Assembly (NCBI GenBank): GCA_964036195.1
Contig: OZ038453.1
Coordinates: 2,127,438 to 2,191,437, forward strand
Direction of reading: 5' to 3'
DNA from: Sphaerolaimus hirsutus
Taxonomy: Eukaryota > Nematoda > Chromadorea > Monhysterida > Sphaerolaimidae
Length of the DNA stretch: 64,000 nucleotides
Both the position numbers and the translations under genes were made by a program. Below are positions 34,001 to 41,623 of this stretch, piece by piece. Each line of letters begins with the position of its first letter. Positions within the stretch are counted from its first letter, which is position 1. The notes under the pieces were generated by a model. It saw only the letters and a program-made list of their open reading frames with translations. It was not told where the DNA came from and searched no databases.

Positions 34001-36405
34001 GCGACGACAGCATATGTCACCTGTTTACATAACCTATTACCAATTTTGAAAAGTAATTATAGTATGACAGAATTCACATTTTTTTGAACAACGCAGAATC
34101 TGGGACTCGGTACTACTGTTACAAAGGGTTCTACAGTATCATCCTGTTCATCGTTGCGTCTGCTGATTTGCGCATTACGCACGTCGATGTGGGCATGCCT
34201 GGCTCACAGGGTGACACTACAGTTTTGGCGACGTCAAAGTTTGGACAGCGATTGAAGTGAGTATATAATGTTCAAATTGTGTAAAGAATTGTTTATATGG
34301 TTGTTGCATATGTCCCACATTTCCCAGAAATGACGAATTGGTCATGCCGCCAGCGTGCCTGCTGGCTGGTATGCCTAACGAGCCGGAAAACTACATTGAC
34401 AGCTTCTTTATCGGTGATCAGGCTTTTGCTTTGACAAAGAGAGTTATGGTGCCATACTGCGTGCAAACTGGGCAAGATCAAAGGCACTACAACTACCGGT
34501 TAAATTAATCTTGCTGATATTTCAGTGTGCAATGCAATTATTACAAATGGTTTGCATTACAGGTTGTCCCGTGCGCGCCGCTGTGTAGAATGTGTTTTTG
34601 GCGTTTTGGCTGCTCGGTGGCGGATCCTGCTCACCACAATTTCAATGGAACCGCAGAGGGTCAGCAAACTGGTGATGGCCGCGTGTTATTTGCACATATT
34701 TATCAAAGAATTGCGCGGCACAAATGTATCCGACCACTTTGACGAGGAAGGAAATGAAATGCCACCTGTGCGCGCTGTCGAAGAAGAAAGTCTACGCGAC
34801 CGAACGGTTAGAAAATCTGAAATATTTAGTTTTTGATTTCAATTAATTTATAAATATTTCTCAATGTTCTTATTACATGCAGTTAGATTGGCGCTTGGCG
34901 TACAACGGGCTAGATGAAATTTCGAACGCAAATCACTTGGATGAAACGCGAGATGCCCGGGGCATCAGAGAGAAACTGAAAGACTGGTTTAGATCTGCTT
35001 ATGGTAGACTTCCATGGATAAATCCGGATCACTTTTGATTTTTCAAAAATGTTAACGTTAATGTAAACTTTCGTTACGCATTTTAGTATGAAATGACGAC
35101 ATATTTGAAAACAATACATTAAAACAGTTTTTATTTTTTGATGCTACTGTATTGAATGTGAAATCGTCGCAGTGAGTGTTCACTTGTTGTGAATTTTTTT
35201 GCCTTTCATTTCCATGCAAAATTGGCTGTCTGAATTGCACTTGTGATTTTTGAAAAAATTATTTCGTTTATTGTTTAAAAAATCCATTATTTATTTTGCG
35301 GACATGTTATTGAACTGAATTTTTTTTTGTTCGATGCGCAAAAATATGGGCTTTTCCATGTGACAATTGTATAATTACACATACACGGATGTAATATTAA
35401 AAAATTATTTAATGTTTTAAACATAACCACAATTTCTCCATCATCTTTCAACTTATATCGCGAAATATGGTATCAAATGAAAGAGAAAAAAAAACTGGAC
35501 ATGGATCTCAGACGAATATCATCTACAACGTAAAACCGAATTTTAAAAAATATTTGTAGGTAGAAAACGAATTAATTTTTAAAAAAATGTATAACAGCGC
35601 TAAAAATATACAACACAGTCCCAAAAATCAAGCATAATTTTCTGCATCACATGCCGTTTACAGCTTGTCCTACAAATTTGTACTTATTGCACAAAAAATT
35701 ATTTTGTCTGCAGCATTTTACCACACTTTTCAAATATGTGTTCTTCCGGAGGAAAAATAGAAAAAAAGTAAAGATGGCGGCCGTTGGGCTCATTACACAG
35801 ACTGTTTAAATGAATTTGAAAACAAAATAATGGGTTTTCACAGAGGGAACCTTGAAAACCAGCTTGTGTGGGGCCATTGTTGTACCATCAATTTGCAGAA
35901 CAAATTTTTTGGCGCTGGCGCTATTGGCGCTTGGCGCCATTACCCTCTGGCGCCATTGGCGCTTGGCGCTGAGGTTCAGAAAAGCGCCATGGCGCTTTTG
36001 GCGCTTGGCGCCATTTTGCTCTGGCGCCATTGGCGCTTGGCGCCGGGGTCAGAAAAGTGCCATGGCGCTTTTGGCACTTGGCGCTAAAAGCCTGGCGCTT
36101 TTTCCATCACTAGACAGGTGTCTTGTAAAGGTCCATGTAGAGTGGCGTGTGTATCCTAAATTTTTTTTGTATTGTATCCAAATATTATGTTTTGTATCCA
36201 AATCTTGTCCAGTGTGGGATTCGGAGACAAAAACATAACGTTTGGATAGTATAGAATGAGGTTTGGTTACACACACACATGGCACATAACAGGGCTTTTT
36301 ACATAGCACATGACATTTTACAGGGTCTTTTACAGGGTCTGGGACTGCCCCCAGGGGCAGGTGCAGTTGCTGTCAGGCAGCTCTTGTCCAATACCGTGCA
36401 GCTAG
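19050..36405 (+). CDS. SLC10-family (bile acid/Na+ symporter-like, P3-type) membrane transporter
   Basis: Eleven exons join in frame to 515 residues: 19050-19199, 20545-20779, 21993-22177, 23286-23417, 26163-26337, 27997-28215, 28548-28657, 29588-29656, 29833-29913, 31387-31527, 36355-36405. Residues 1-18 look like a signal peptide, and 19-190 form an extracellular region as in P3-like members. From about residue 191 the SLC10 core is clear: QFGQMPL, GCSPAGVASN, DGNLDLSV and TGIQN line up in order with the conserved transporter motifs. Family members carry bile acids, steroid sulfates or unknown substrates with Na+; the substrate here is unknown. The usual ETGxQN reads GTGIQN, losing a Na+-site glutamate. 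Introns 1, 8 and 10 are introners, and intron 3 is a diverged one. Inferred: exact ends of exons 4, 6 and 9. The exon 9 acceptor used here adds GLGLPL. Confidence 0.88.
19294..20009. mobile_element. TA-flanked poly-C/G MITE with nested copy
   Basis: The ends CCGTATTACCTCGAATT and TATTTCGAGGTAATACAG are flanked by TA. A second member (19526-19809, ends CCGTATTTGCTTGAATAG and inverse) is inserted within it. Confidence 0.78.
20023..20477. mobile_element. TA-flanked poly-G MITE
   Basis: The ends CCGTATTTCCTCGAAATAC and its inverse are flanked by TA. The interior closely resembles 314-729 and 38379-38835. Confidence 0.8.
20961..21904. repeat. Palindromic element in SLC10 intron 2 with GGGGACCGGTCCC words
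   Basis: Arms around GGCCCCGGCCGGGGACCGG are inverted. A second inner palindrome is built of GGGACGAACGTCCC-like words (21280-21560). No open frame is supported. Confidence 0.65.
22178..23285. mobile_element. Diverged introner forming SLC10 intron 3
   Basis: It begins GTGTCAATCTCGGACACTG after CTG and its 3' part carries CAGTGTCCGAGACC, the inverse of that end. The interior shows the TGTCAAATGTCATGCAAAGTG signature of the introner family. The target is CTG, so the acceptor in use is probably GCCTGCAG at 23285, three bases beyond the duplication. This keeps frame. Confidence 0.65.
23436..23690. mobile_element. Fragment of TA-type MITE in SLC10 intron 4
   Basis: A clear CCGTATTTCCTCGAAATAC end follows TA at 23436-23437. 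The far end is degenerate around 23690. It resembles 40786-41049 in reverse. Confidence 0.6.
23831..25802. mobile_element. hAT-like element carrying a captured Bel/Pao fragment
   Basis: The ends TAGGGTGTCAAAATAA and TTTGACACCCTA are flanked by the perfect 8-bp duplication CTTCAGGT (23823-23830 and 25803-25810). GGAAAACGGAAAGGTAAA arrays occupy both subterminal regions. The central 1.2 kb is a Bel/Pao pol fragment (24302-25530). No hAT transposase is visible, so the element is non-autonomous. Confidence 0.87.
24302..25530 (+). pseudogene. Bel/Pao LTR-retrotransposon reverse transcriptase fragment
   Basis: This encodes the start and middle of a Bel/Pao reverse transcriptase. The frame is open from 24302 to 25258 and shows the family's order of motifs: the LEAVGITDD entry, YLPHQPVI, RIVYDGLAG, the palm segment IANIEKAFLQIGL, a FGLVCSPA block and the active-site box YVDN. 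The same frame continues past stops at 25259, 25339 and 25360, ending in the recognisable AYDPIGFTAPV region. No gag, protease, integrase or LTR is present. It therefore cannot act alone and rides inside a hAT-like MITE. The box is YVDN rather than YVDD; this variant is also known in functional Pao elements, so it is not by itself a defect. The deleted relative at 8013-8880 keeps only its 3' tail. Confidence 0.85.
26534..26771. mobile_element. GTATACTCGG-family MITE in SLC10 intron 5
   Basis: It begins GTATACTCGGCGGACCGCAT and ends ACTGAGTATA. It shares the AAACACTCCATCATGAC core with 7747-8000. Confidence 0.6.
26926..27965. mobile_element. Long introner-family copy inside SLC10 intron 5
   Basis: The left end carries CCCAGACCCTGTAAAAGACC and the right end TTTTACACGCTCTGGGACT. 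The centre contains ATCCAAATCTT palindromes (27810-27915). A 640-bp element (27069-27709) is nested inside. It lies within an existing intron, so it need not be spliced. Confidence 0.65.
27069..27709. mobile_element. MITE with AAGGGGCTTTCGACCTACT ends and TGACGCA hairpins
   Basis: The ends AAGGGGCTTCCGACCTACTA and TAGTAGGTCGAAAGCCCCTT are inverse of each other. Between 27270 and 27480 it carries a run of small hairpins in which TGACGCA is followed about ten bases later by TGCGTCA. Confidence 0.7.
28735..29145. mobile_element. TA-flanked poly-G MITE in SLC10 intron 7
   Basis: The ends CCGTATTACCTCGAAATAC and its inverse are flanked by TA. The inner part (AATACATCATGTAC-like) is shared with 7468-8999, 30921-31345 and 38187-39023. 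Confidence 0.78.
29262..29545. mobile_element. GTATACTCCGG-family MITE, diverged copy
   Basis: It carries the paired blocks CACGTTGGAAGCGTGCCAAT and ATTGGCATGCTTCCAACG of this family, with degenerate outer ends. Confidence 0.5.
29657..29850. mobile_element. Clean introner forming SLC10 intron 8
   Basis: A near-perfect palindrome of about 190 bp starts GTGCCAATCCCAGACCCTG after CTG and ends GGGACTGGGACTGCCT before a second CTG. Its centre is GCAAACGTACGTTTGC. Removing exactly one target copy plus the element gives ...GCC GCT CTG GCC ATT..., which matches the family spacing TGIQNAALAILLVQLS. A canonical acceptor exists only at 29832 (TTACAG) and would add six codons. Confidence 0.82.
29934..30297. 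mobile_element. Introner copy in SLC10 intron 9, split by a hAT-like MITE
   Basis: It starts GTGCCAGTCCCAGACCCTG and its 3' end GGGACTGCCGCC lies beyond a hAT-like insertion at 30042-30279. It is inside an intron and gives no new splice pair. Confidence 0.7.
30042..30279. mobile_element. Short hAT-like MITE, TAGGGTGCCAAA ends
   Basis: The ends TAGGGTGCCAAA and TTTGACACCCTA are flanked by the perfect duplication GTTGGGAC (30034-30041 and 30280-30287). This is the shortest of the three family copies and has no Bel/Pao sequence. Confidence 0.87.
30921..31345. mobile_element. TA-flanked poly-G MITE in SLC10 intron 9
   Basis: The ends CCGTATTACCTCGAAATAC and its inverse are flanked by TA. Degenerate relatives of the family also lie at 30660-30845. 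Confidence 0.78.
32640..32991. mobile_element. CACAGGGAATAGTACC-ended MITE with CAGCTCGCTGCC array
   Basis: The ends CACAGGGAATAGTACC and GGTACTATTCCCTGTG are inverse. The interior is a run of CTCGCTGCCAGCTCGCTG words. It is related to 5336-6760. Confidence 0.7.
33050..34020. repeat. GCGTCGCC repeat field
   Basis: Clusters of GCGACGCGTCGCC and CGTCGCCGTACGCG words occur at 33050-33480, 33685-33830 and 33975-34020, next to the Harbinger transposase. No coding sequence is supported; the long minus-strand frames here are repeat artefacts. Confidence 0.6.
34097..35038 (+). CDS. PIF/Harbinger transposase, C-terminal four exons
   Basis: This encodes the catalytic and C-terminal parts of a PIF/Harbinger (DDE_4-type) transposase, the nuclease that moves elements with TWA target duplications. 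Exons 34097-34256, 34328-34498, 34563-34806 and 34883-35038 join in phase, with good GTGAGT, GTTAAA and GTTAGA donors. Motifs run in family order: CYKGFYSIILFIVA, HVDVGMPGSQGD (catalytic Asp region), FFIGDQAFAL, NYRLSRARRCVE, CVFGVLAARWR and ACYLHIFIKEL, then TGA. The frame is open, so the part seen could be functional. The N-terminal exons and a first catalytic Asp exon were not found upstream, and no MADF partner gene is visible. It lies inside SLC10 intron 10 on the same strand. It could in principle mobilise the TWA-flanked GCCGGAATTA MITEs, but no shared ends were seen. Confidence 0.85.
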
Positions 36406-36416
36406 TGACATGACTC

Positions 36417-36560
36417 TTTTTTATCGATTTGTTCATCCTGCCTGATCTGATCCAAGGCTCATTTTTTGTATCGATTTGTTCATCCTGCCTGATCTGATCC
36501 AAGGCTCATTTTTTTTAATCGATGTGTTCGTCCTGCCTGATCTGATCCAAGGCTCATTTA
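36417..36560. repeat. Three direct repeats just after the SLC10 stop
   Basis: A unit of about 47-48 bp beginning ATCGATTTGTTCATCCTG is repeated three times, starting 12 bp after the stop codon. It would fall in the 3' UTR. No AATAAA signal is evident close by. Confidence 0.7.
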
Positions 36561-36643
36561 TGCTGCCGTGTATGTGAATATTTACGCGTGCCTTTATGTT
36601 TCGCTGATGTTAAGTCAAGCACTCCCGCCCTACCTTCCCAGGG

Positions 36644-36829
36644 GCCTGTTCTTCAAATTGAGAAGTGAAATGGCAAAAGCGAAGTGAATTGAGAAGTAAA
36701 ATGGCAAAAACGAAGAGAAATTACTTTTTATTTTTATCTTATTCCTTTGCCTTTCCCAATTTACTTGCCATTTCACTTCGCTTTTGCCATTTCACTTCTC
36801 ACTTCTCAATTTGCGCAACTGGCAACAGG
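36644..36829. mobile_element. Short palindromic MITE, GAAGTGAAATGGC words
   Basis: Inverted blocks CAAATTGAGAAGTGAAATGG and CCATTTCACTTCTC have ends resembling those of 9983-10412 (CAGTT...CAACTGGC). Confidence 0.55.
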
Positions 36830-36844
36830 TTGAAATTGCCTTTA

Positions 36845-37243
36845 CTCGGCAGACACGATACTCTACAAACAGATAGGAGTTATGTTTTCGGTTGGCAGAC
36901 GGCCAGCCGAGAACTTATGGAAGGCTTCATGATGACGAAGTGATGGCGAGAGATGACGATGACGAAGAAAGTGATGACATCATGCTGGAGTGTTTCCTCC
37001 GAAAAAATGTACAGTGTAATGTCAACCGAGTATATGCACTTTCACAAAAAGAAAAATATTTACAACGAAAATATAAATCATTGTAAATAGTTATAGTTAC
37101 AAAGTTCACGTACAAACGAGGAATGTTTTTTCCTGCCATTTTTTTTCGTTTTTTTGCTGCAATAATTTTTCATTTATGAATGATGACGTCATGATGGAGT
37201 GTTTCCTTCAGAAAGATGCATAGCGTGCGGTCAGTCGAGTATA
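36845..37243. mobile_element. GTATACTCGG-family related sequence
   Basis: It carries CATCATGCTGGAGTGTTTCC and GTCGAGTATAC blocks shared with 7747-8000. 37245-37890 beyond it is AT-rich with degenerate TA-MITE pieces and no gene. Confidence 0.45.
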
Positions 37244-37893
37244 CATTGTCAATGTTGAACGATAAAGTCACGTTAGAAGAGAAAATCGCTGTCTCAATTT
37301 TGGTTGATCGGACCCACTTTACTGCTTTAACTTTGCTTTTAAGCAGTGATTTTTGAGTCCAATAAAACTTAAGGTATTTAATCAAGAAAATGAAAAATGA
37401 ATATAAATTTTACTGTATTTATGTAATTTTCTGTGTTAAATGAAATTGTACGTTTATTTGCGTGTAGAATCTTCAGATGCATACCGTATTATCTCGAATT
37501 AATTTAGACTTTAGATGCCCTCGCTAAAATTTCAAAATGTCGAATGTGCACAATTTTTGGATACCACTGGTGTGTACTGTGGAGTGTTGGCAATTCTTAT
37601 AGAATTTGTATAAAATTTTAGTGAAGCTGCGTTCAGACTGCAAAATGTGCCGACAAATAAAAAAGTGAAAAAGTTCCATAAATCCGGAATTAAGTTCCAT
37701 ATCTGCGAGAAAAAATGGTGAAGTATACTCACTAGTTAGGTGCACTCACATGCCAAATTTAAAATAAATCAGTCTTTTCGTTTCATAGTTATAAGCATTT
37801 GAAAATTTTTGCGTTGTCGGTTCGCTTTTTTTGATCAAATTTTTCGGGGGAGGGGGGACTATTCAAGAGTGGGGAACTCGGTGAGAAAATTCG

Positions 37894-38143
37894 GTATACT
37901 CCGGTTACTTTACACCCTGCACGCGTGGTTCCCGCTGGAAGTGTGCCAACGATGGTTAACGCGTCCGAGTTTCAAAAAAGATGACAAAATTGATTGTTCT
38001 TATAATGTTATTCATTAACATATTCACATCGATGAATTTTTTTCATATTTTTACAGAAATCGCATGATTTAATAATCATTGGCACACTTCCAACACGAGA
38101 CATAAATCAGTGCAAGGGCAGAGTATCACGTACGCCAAGTATA
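37894..38143. mobile_element. GTATACTCCGG-family MITE
   Basis: Close relative of 18273-18511. It begins GTATACTCCGGTTACTTTAC and keeps the CGTGGTTCCCGCTGGAAG core. Confidence 0.68.
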
Positions 38144-38186
38144 TATTATAATAAATATATAATTATAATTTTATATTTGTGAAAAA

Positions 38187-39023
38187 TGTACTGTTTCACC
38201 TCGGATTATCCCCCCCCCTTGAATCAATCCCCCCCTCAAAATGGGCTGGGGAAATAATAAACCCCCCTTGAAATACCCCCCTCCGGAATAATGTACATCA
38301 TGTATTCAATGTACATGATGTATTTATTACTACTTATTTGCATCGCAGCTACACTTACACGCTCATTTCTGTACAGATGTACCGTATTTCCTCGAAATAC
38401 CCCCCCCCTCAAAATACCCCCCCCCCTCGTTTGACCCCCCCCCCTCTCGAGACCACTATGAAACAATCACCCCCCCCCCCGAAATACCCCCCCCCCCCAA
38501 ATTGAGTGTAAAGGGAACGTACATGACAATAACTGTAGTTTGTGTTCAGTGTACTGCAGAACACACGTTAAAACAATGTCGGTATCACGTTAGAACAGTG
38601 TACATACCATCTACATACTAATATTAGTCTACAGAACCTTATAAATGGCGGTTTTTGTTGCTTTTCTCGACGTCTGCGTACGTTTCAGACGACAATTTCG
38701 TACTTGGTTTTCAAAAATTTTCTTGTGAAATAATAACCCCCCCCTCGAAATACCCCCCTCGTTTAACCCCCCCCCCCCTCTCGGGACCACTATGAAACAA
38801 TCACCCCCCGGGGGGTATTTCGAGGAAATGCGGTACTTCTATAGCCCCAATATAGCCTATTTGCTCACGTTTATTACCGTTCTTGTGTAAAAAAGCGTAT
38901 TCTTAACTATGAATTTCACAAAAATTTCTGACGAAATAATAAAACCCCCCTCGAATTAACACCCCCTCAAATTTTGCTGGCGAAATAATAAACCCCCATG
39001 GGGTTTTTCGAGGTAATACGGTA
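38187..39023. mobile_element. TA-type MITE with a second copy nested at 38379-38835
   Basis: The outer ends are CTGTTTCACCTCGG and CGAGGTAATACGG. The inner copy has CCGTATTTCCTCGAAATAC and CGAGGAAATGCGG ends, and its interior is nearly that of 314-729 and 20023-20477. Confidence 0.72.
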
Positions 39024-39588
39024 AATATTCTGAAATGTTTGGAATGCCAGCTGTGACATATAAACAGTTTAGAGGAAACTTGATCGAACACAGACACACT
39101 CAGTTTACACTAACACGTTTACATGATCATTTCTGTTAAAACAGTTTTCACATTAACAACAATAACAACACAAGTTTTCTACTGAAAAAATGAAAAGCTC
39201 ATAATTACCTGTGAATACATTTGAGTTTATTAGAATACACCCTATAGTTGATTGAAAAAAAATTAAAAATTCTAGCCAACCAAAGTGTGTTCAAAGATCA
39301 TGCAAGAGTTACCCCAATTTTTCAAAATTTCAGTAGAAAACTAGTGATTGTGCAAACAGTAGTAATTTTTCATGTTAACATTTTGTTGAGTATAAGCTGC
39401 TAGGCTACAGACAGGTATTATAACAATCTTAAATATTTTATATACCAATTTATAAACCATATTTTTTATATACTGATTCCCCATGATATACTCAGATGGC
39501 TGCATTAATCAAGACATTTATTTTGGTTTCACTCCTATGGCAAAATGCAGATTTTGCAAGTATGTTGTATGCTAAATTTTATTGATTA

Positions 39589-40399
39589 AGCCGGAATTAC
39601 AGCTCAGCGGCGTTTGACGTGAAATGATGACGTCGTAAAATTGATTACATCAAAATAGACAAAGGTACAGCATTGAAATTTCANNNNNNNNNNNNNNNNN
39701 NNNNNNNNNNNNNNNNNNNNNNNNNNNNNNNNNNNNNNNNNNNNNNNNNNNNNNNNNNNNNNNNNNNNNNNNNNNNNNNNNNNNNNNNNNNNNNNNNNNN
39801 NNNNNNNNNNNNNNNNNNNNNNNNNNNNNNNNNNNNNNNNNNNNNNNNNNNNNNNNNNNNNNNNNNNNNNNNNNNNNNNNNNNGCTGCATTAATCAAGAC
39901 ATTTATTTTGGTTTCACTCCTATGGCAAAATGCAGATTTTGCAAGTATGTTGTATGCTAAATTTTATTCATTAAGCCGGAATTACAGCTCAGCGGCGTTT
40001 GACGTGAAATGATGACGTCGTTAAATTGATTACATCAAAATAGACAAAGTACAGCATTGAAATTTCAGAATTAGATAGTTCTAGTAATTGTGGTGTGTAA
40101 TGTCCCAAAAATTTTTTATCAAATAATCATTATTTAAGTAGTTATTAATTTACGTCACAATTTTTTAGTGGCGTAAAATGTTTGACATGAAATGTTGACG
40201 TAGAATGTTTAAATTTTGACGTAAAATTAATAAGCTTATTAATAATAATTATTTTCTTAATTTTTTTAGGACATTACACACAATTCCTAGAACTATCAAA
40301 TTCTGAAATTTTAAACACTGTACCTTTGTCTATTTTGATGTAATCAATTTTATGACGTCATCATTTCACGTCAAACGCCACTGAGCTGTAATTCCGGCT
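39589..40399. mobile_element. PIF/Harbinger-like MITE interrupted by a gap
   Basis: The ends AGCCGGAATTACAGCTCAGC and its inverse are flanked by TTA. An N run and a duplicated flank interrupt it (see the gap entry), so its true length is uncertain. Confidence 0.65.
39684..39883. other. Assembly gap, 200 N, with duplicated flanks
   Basis: Exactly 200 N. The 185 bp before the gap (39499-39683) reappear almost unchanged right after it (39884-40067), which suggests two overlapping contigs placed side by side and not a real duplication. Confidence 0.95.
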
Positions 40400-40785
40400 T
40401 TAAGCTGGAGTTACAGCACAACGATAAATTGAAGATGAAGTGACAAATACATGTCGCCGGAAATTCGATTATTCAAGAACGCTTGAAGATATCCATCTCC
40501 AAATTGACACATCGCAAGCACTAACAAATATCTACATCGTGTCCAAAAATTATCCAAAAAGCTCCAGTGGTTCTTGAGATATCAAAGAAAAACGACAATT
40601 TCGCTATTGTCGGCAACATTTCTAGTTGAGATTGCCAACAAATAGCGAAATTTTCGTTTTAATTTACATTGATATCTCGAGAACCACTGGAGCTTTTTGA
40701 ATAATTTTTGGACACGATGTAGATATCGGTTAGTGCTTTATTCAACATGTCAAGATATGGATGGAAATCTATGAGCGTTCTTGAG

Positions 40786-41049
40786 TAACCGAATTTCCTC
40801 GAATTACCCCCCGGGGGGTTTATTTTTTCAGAGTGAAAATTTTGAGAGAAAAACGTAAAACATGCAACAATAACCACCATTTATAAGTTTTTACATCCTT
40901 ATATAGGGATATAGATGGTATAAGCGGTGTTCTAACGTAACACAGTAAGTGTTTTGAACGTCTGTTATGCATTTCCCGGACCACAAATTCATAGTGCCCA
41001 TTTTGAGGGGGGTATTTCGAGGGGGGGGGTATTTCGAGAAAATACGGTA
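40786..41049. mobile_element. TA-flanked poly-C/G MITE
   Basis: The ends CCGAATTTCCTCGAATTACC and CGAGAAAATACGG are flanked by TA. The interior is shared, in reverse, with 23436-23690. Confidence 0.65.
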
Positions 41050-41324
41050 ACCGAATTTGCGGCGACATGTACCAGGTATTTGTCGCTTCACCTCCTATTT
41101 AGCGTTGTGCTGCAACTCCGGCTTAATACGGTGATTCGATGGAGGCTTGCTTTTGTTATTTTATGAAAAAATGTTTTGGGCAACACAATACTGTTTGTTA
41201 AACACTAGTGCAAGTGTTCCTTTAAAAACAATTCATTCTCCACATCACTGAGGCCATTTCAGACACATCCTGGGGGCAGTTCTTACCTTTGAACACAAGA
41301 TTTGGATACAATAAAAAATATTTG

Positions 41325-41475
41325 ATACACATGACACTACAGGATCTTTTACACCACACTTGACATGTTACAGGGTTTTTTTACATGACATTTGACATGT
41401 TACAGGGCTTTTTACAGGATATTTGACATGTTACAGGGTTTTTTACATGACATTTGACATGTTACACGGTCTGGA
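41325..41475. mobile_element. 3' part of an introner-family copy
   Basis: TTTTTACATGACATTTGACATG blocks repeat and end near ACACGGTCTGG. AAGATTTGGATAC lies just before it, as in the long copies at 27.8 and 36.2 kb. Upstream of CUB-B exon 1. Confidence 0.5.
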
Positions 41476-41623
41476 ATCAACACCAGCCCTCTCCACAAGC
41501 TTCACAATCCTATTTTTGGCAGTGATACAAAACTGAATACTCCACATTTGTCATGTAGAATTTCGAACAAAGCCATGCAACTGCTCCAGTATAACTGCTC
41601 CAGTATATGGAAAAAATGTGCAG

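Larger units (their letters stand above)
31573..36112. mobile_element. Large GCGCC-type hAT-like element or composite
   Basis: TAGTGATGGAAAAGCGCC at 31573 and its inverse ending CCATCACTA at 36112 bound GCGCC arrays at both ends (31577-31795, 35905-36105). The flanks GTCAGGTA and GACAGGTG match at 6 of 8 bases, a plausible decayed duplication. Inside lie a CTCGCTG-rich MITE, a GCGTCGCC array and a Harbinger transposase. Whether this is one element or several nested ones is unresolved. Confidence 0.5.
31528..36354. mobile_element. Introner forming SLC10 intron 10, enlarged to 4.8 kb
   Basis: It starts GTGCCAGTCCCGGAGCCTGG directly after CAG (31525-31527) and ends GTCTGGGACTGCCCC followed by CAG (36352-36354). 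GT and the duplicated CAG give an exact GT-AG intron between GAC CAG and GGG CAG GTG. The following short exon ends in TAG at 36405. Most of its length is a later 4.5-kb insertion (31573-36112). Confidence 0.8.

Noticed and set aside
13470-39960. Open frames consisting mostly of X
   Set aside because: They cross the two 200-N gaps.
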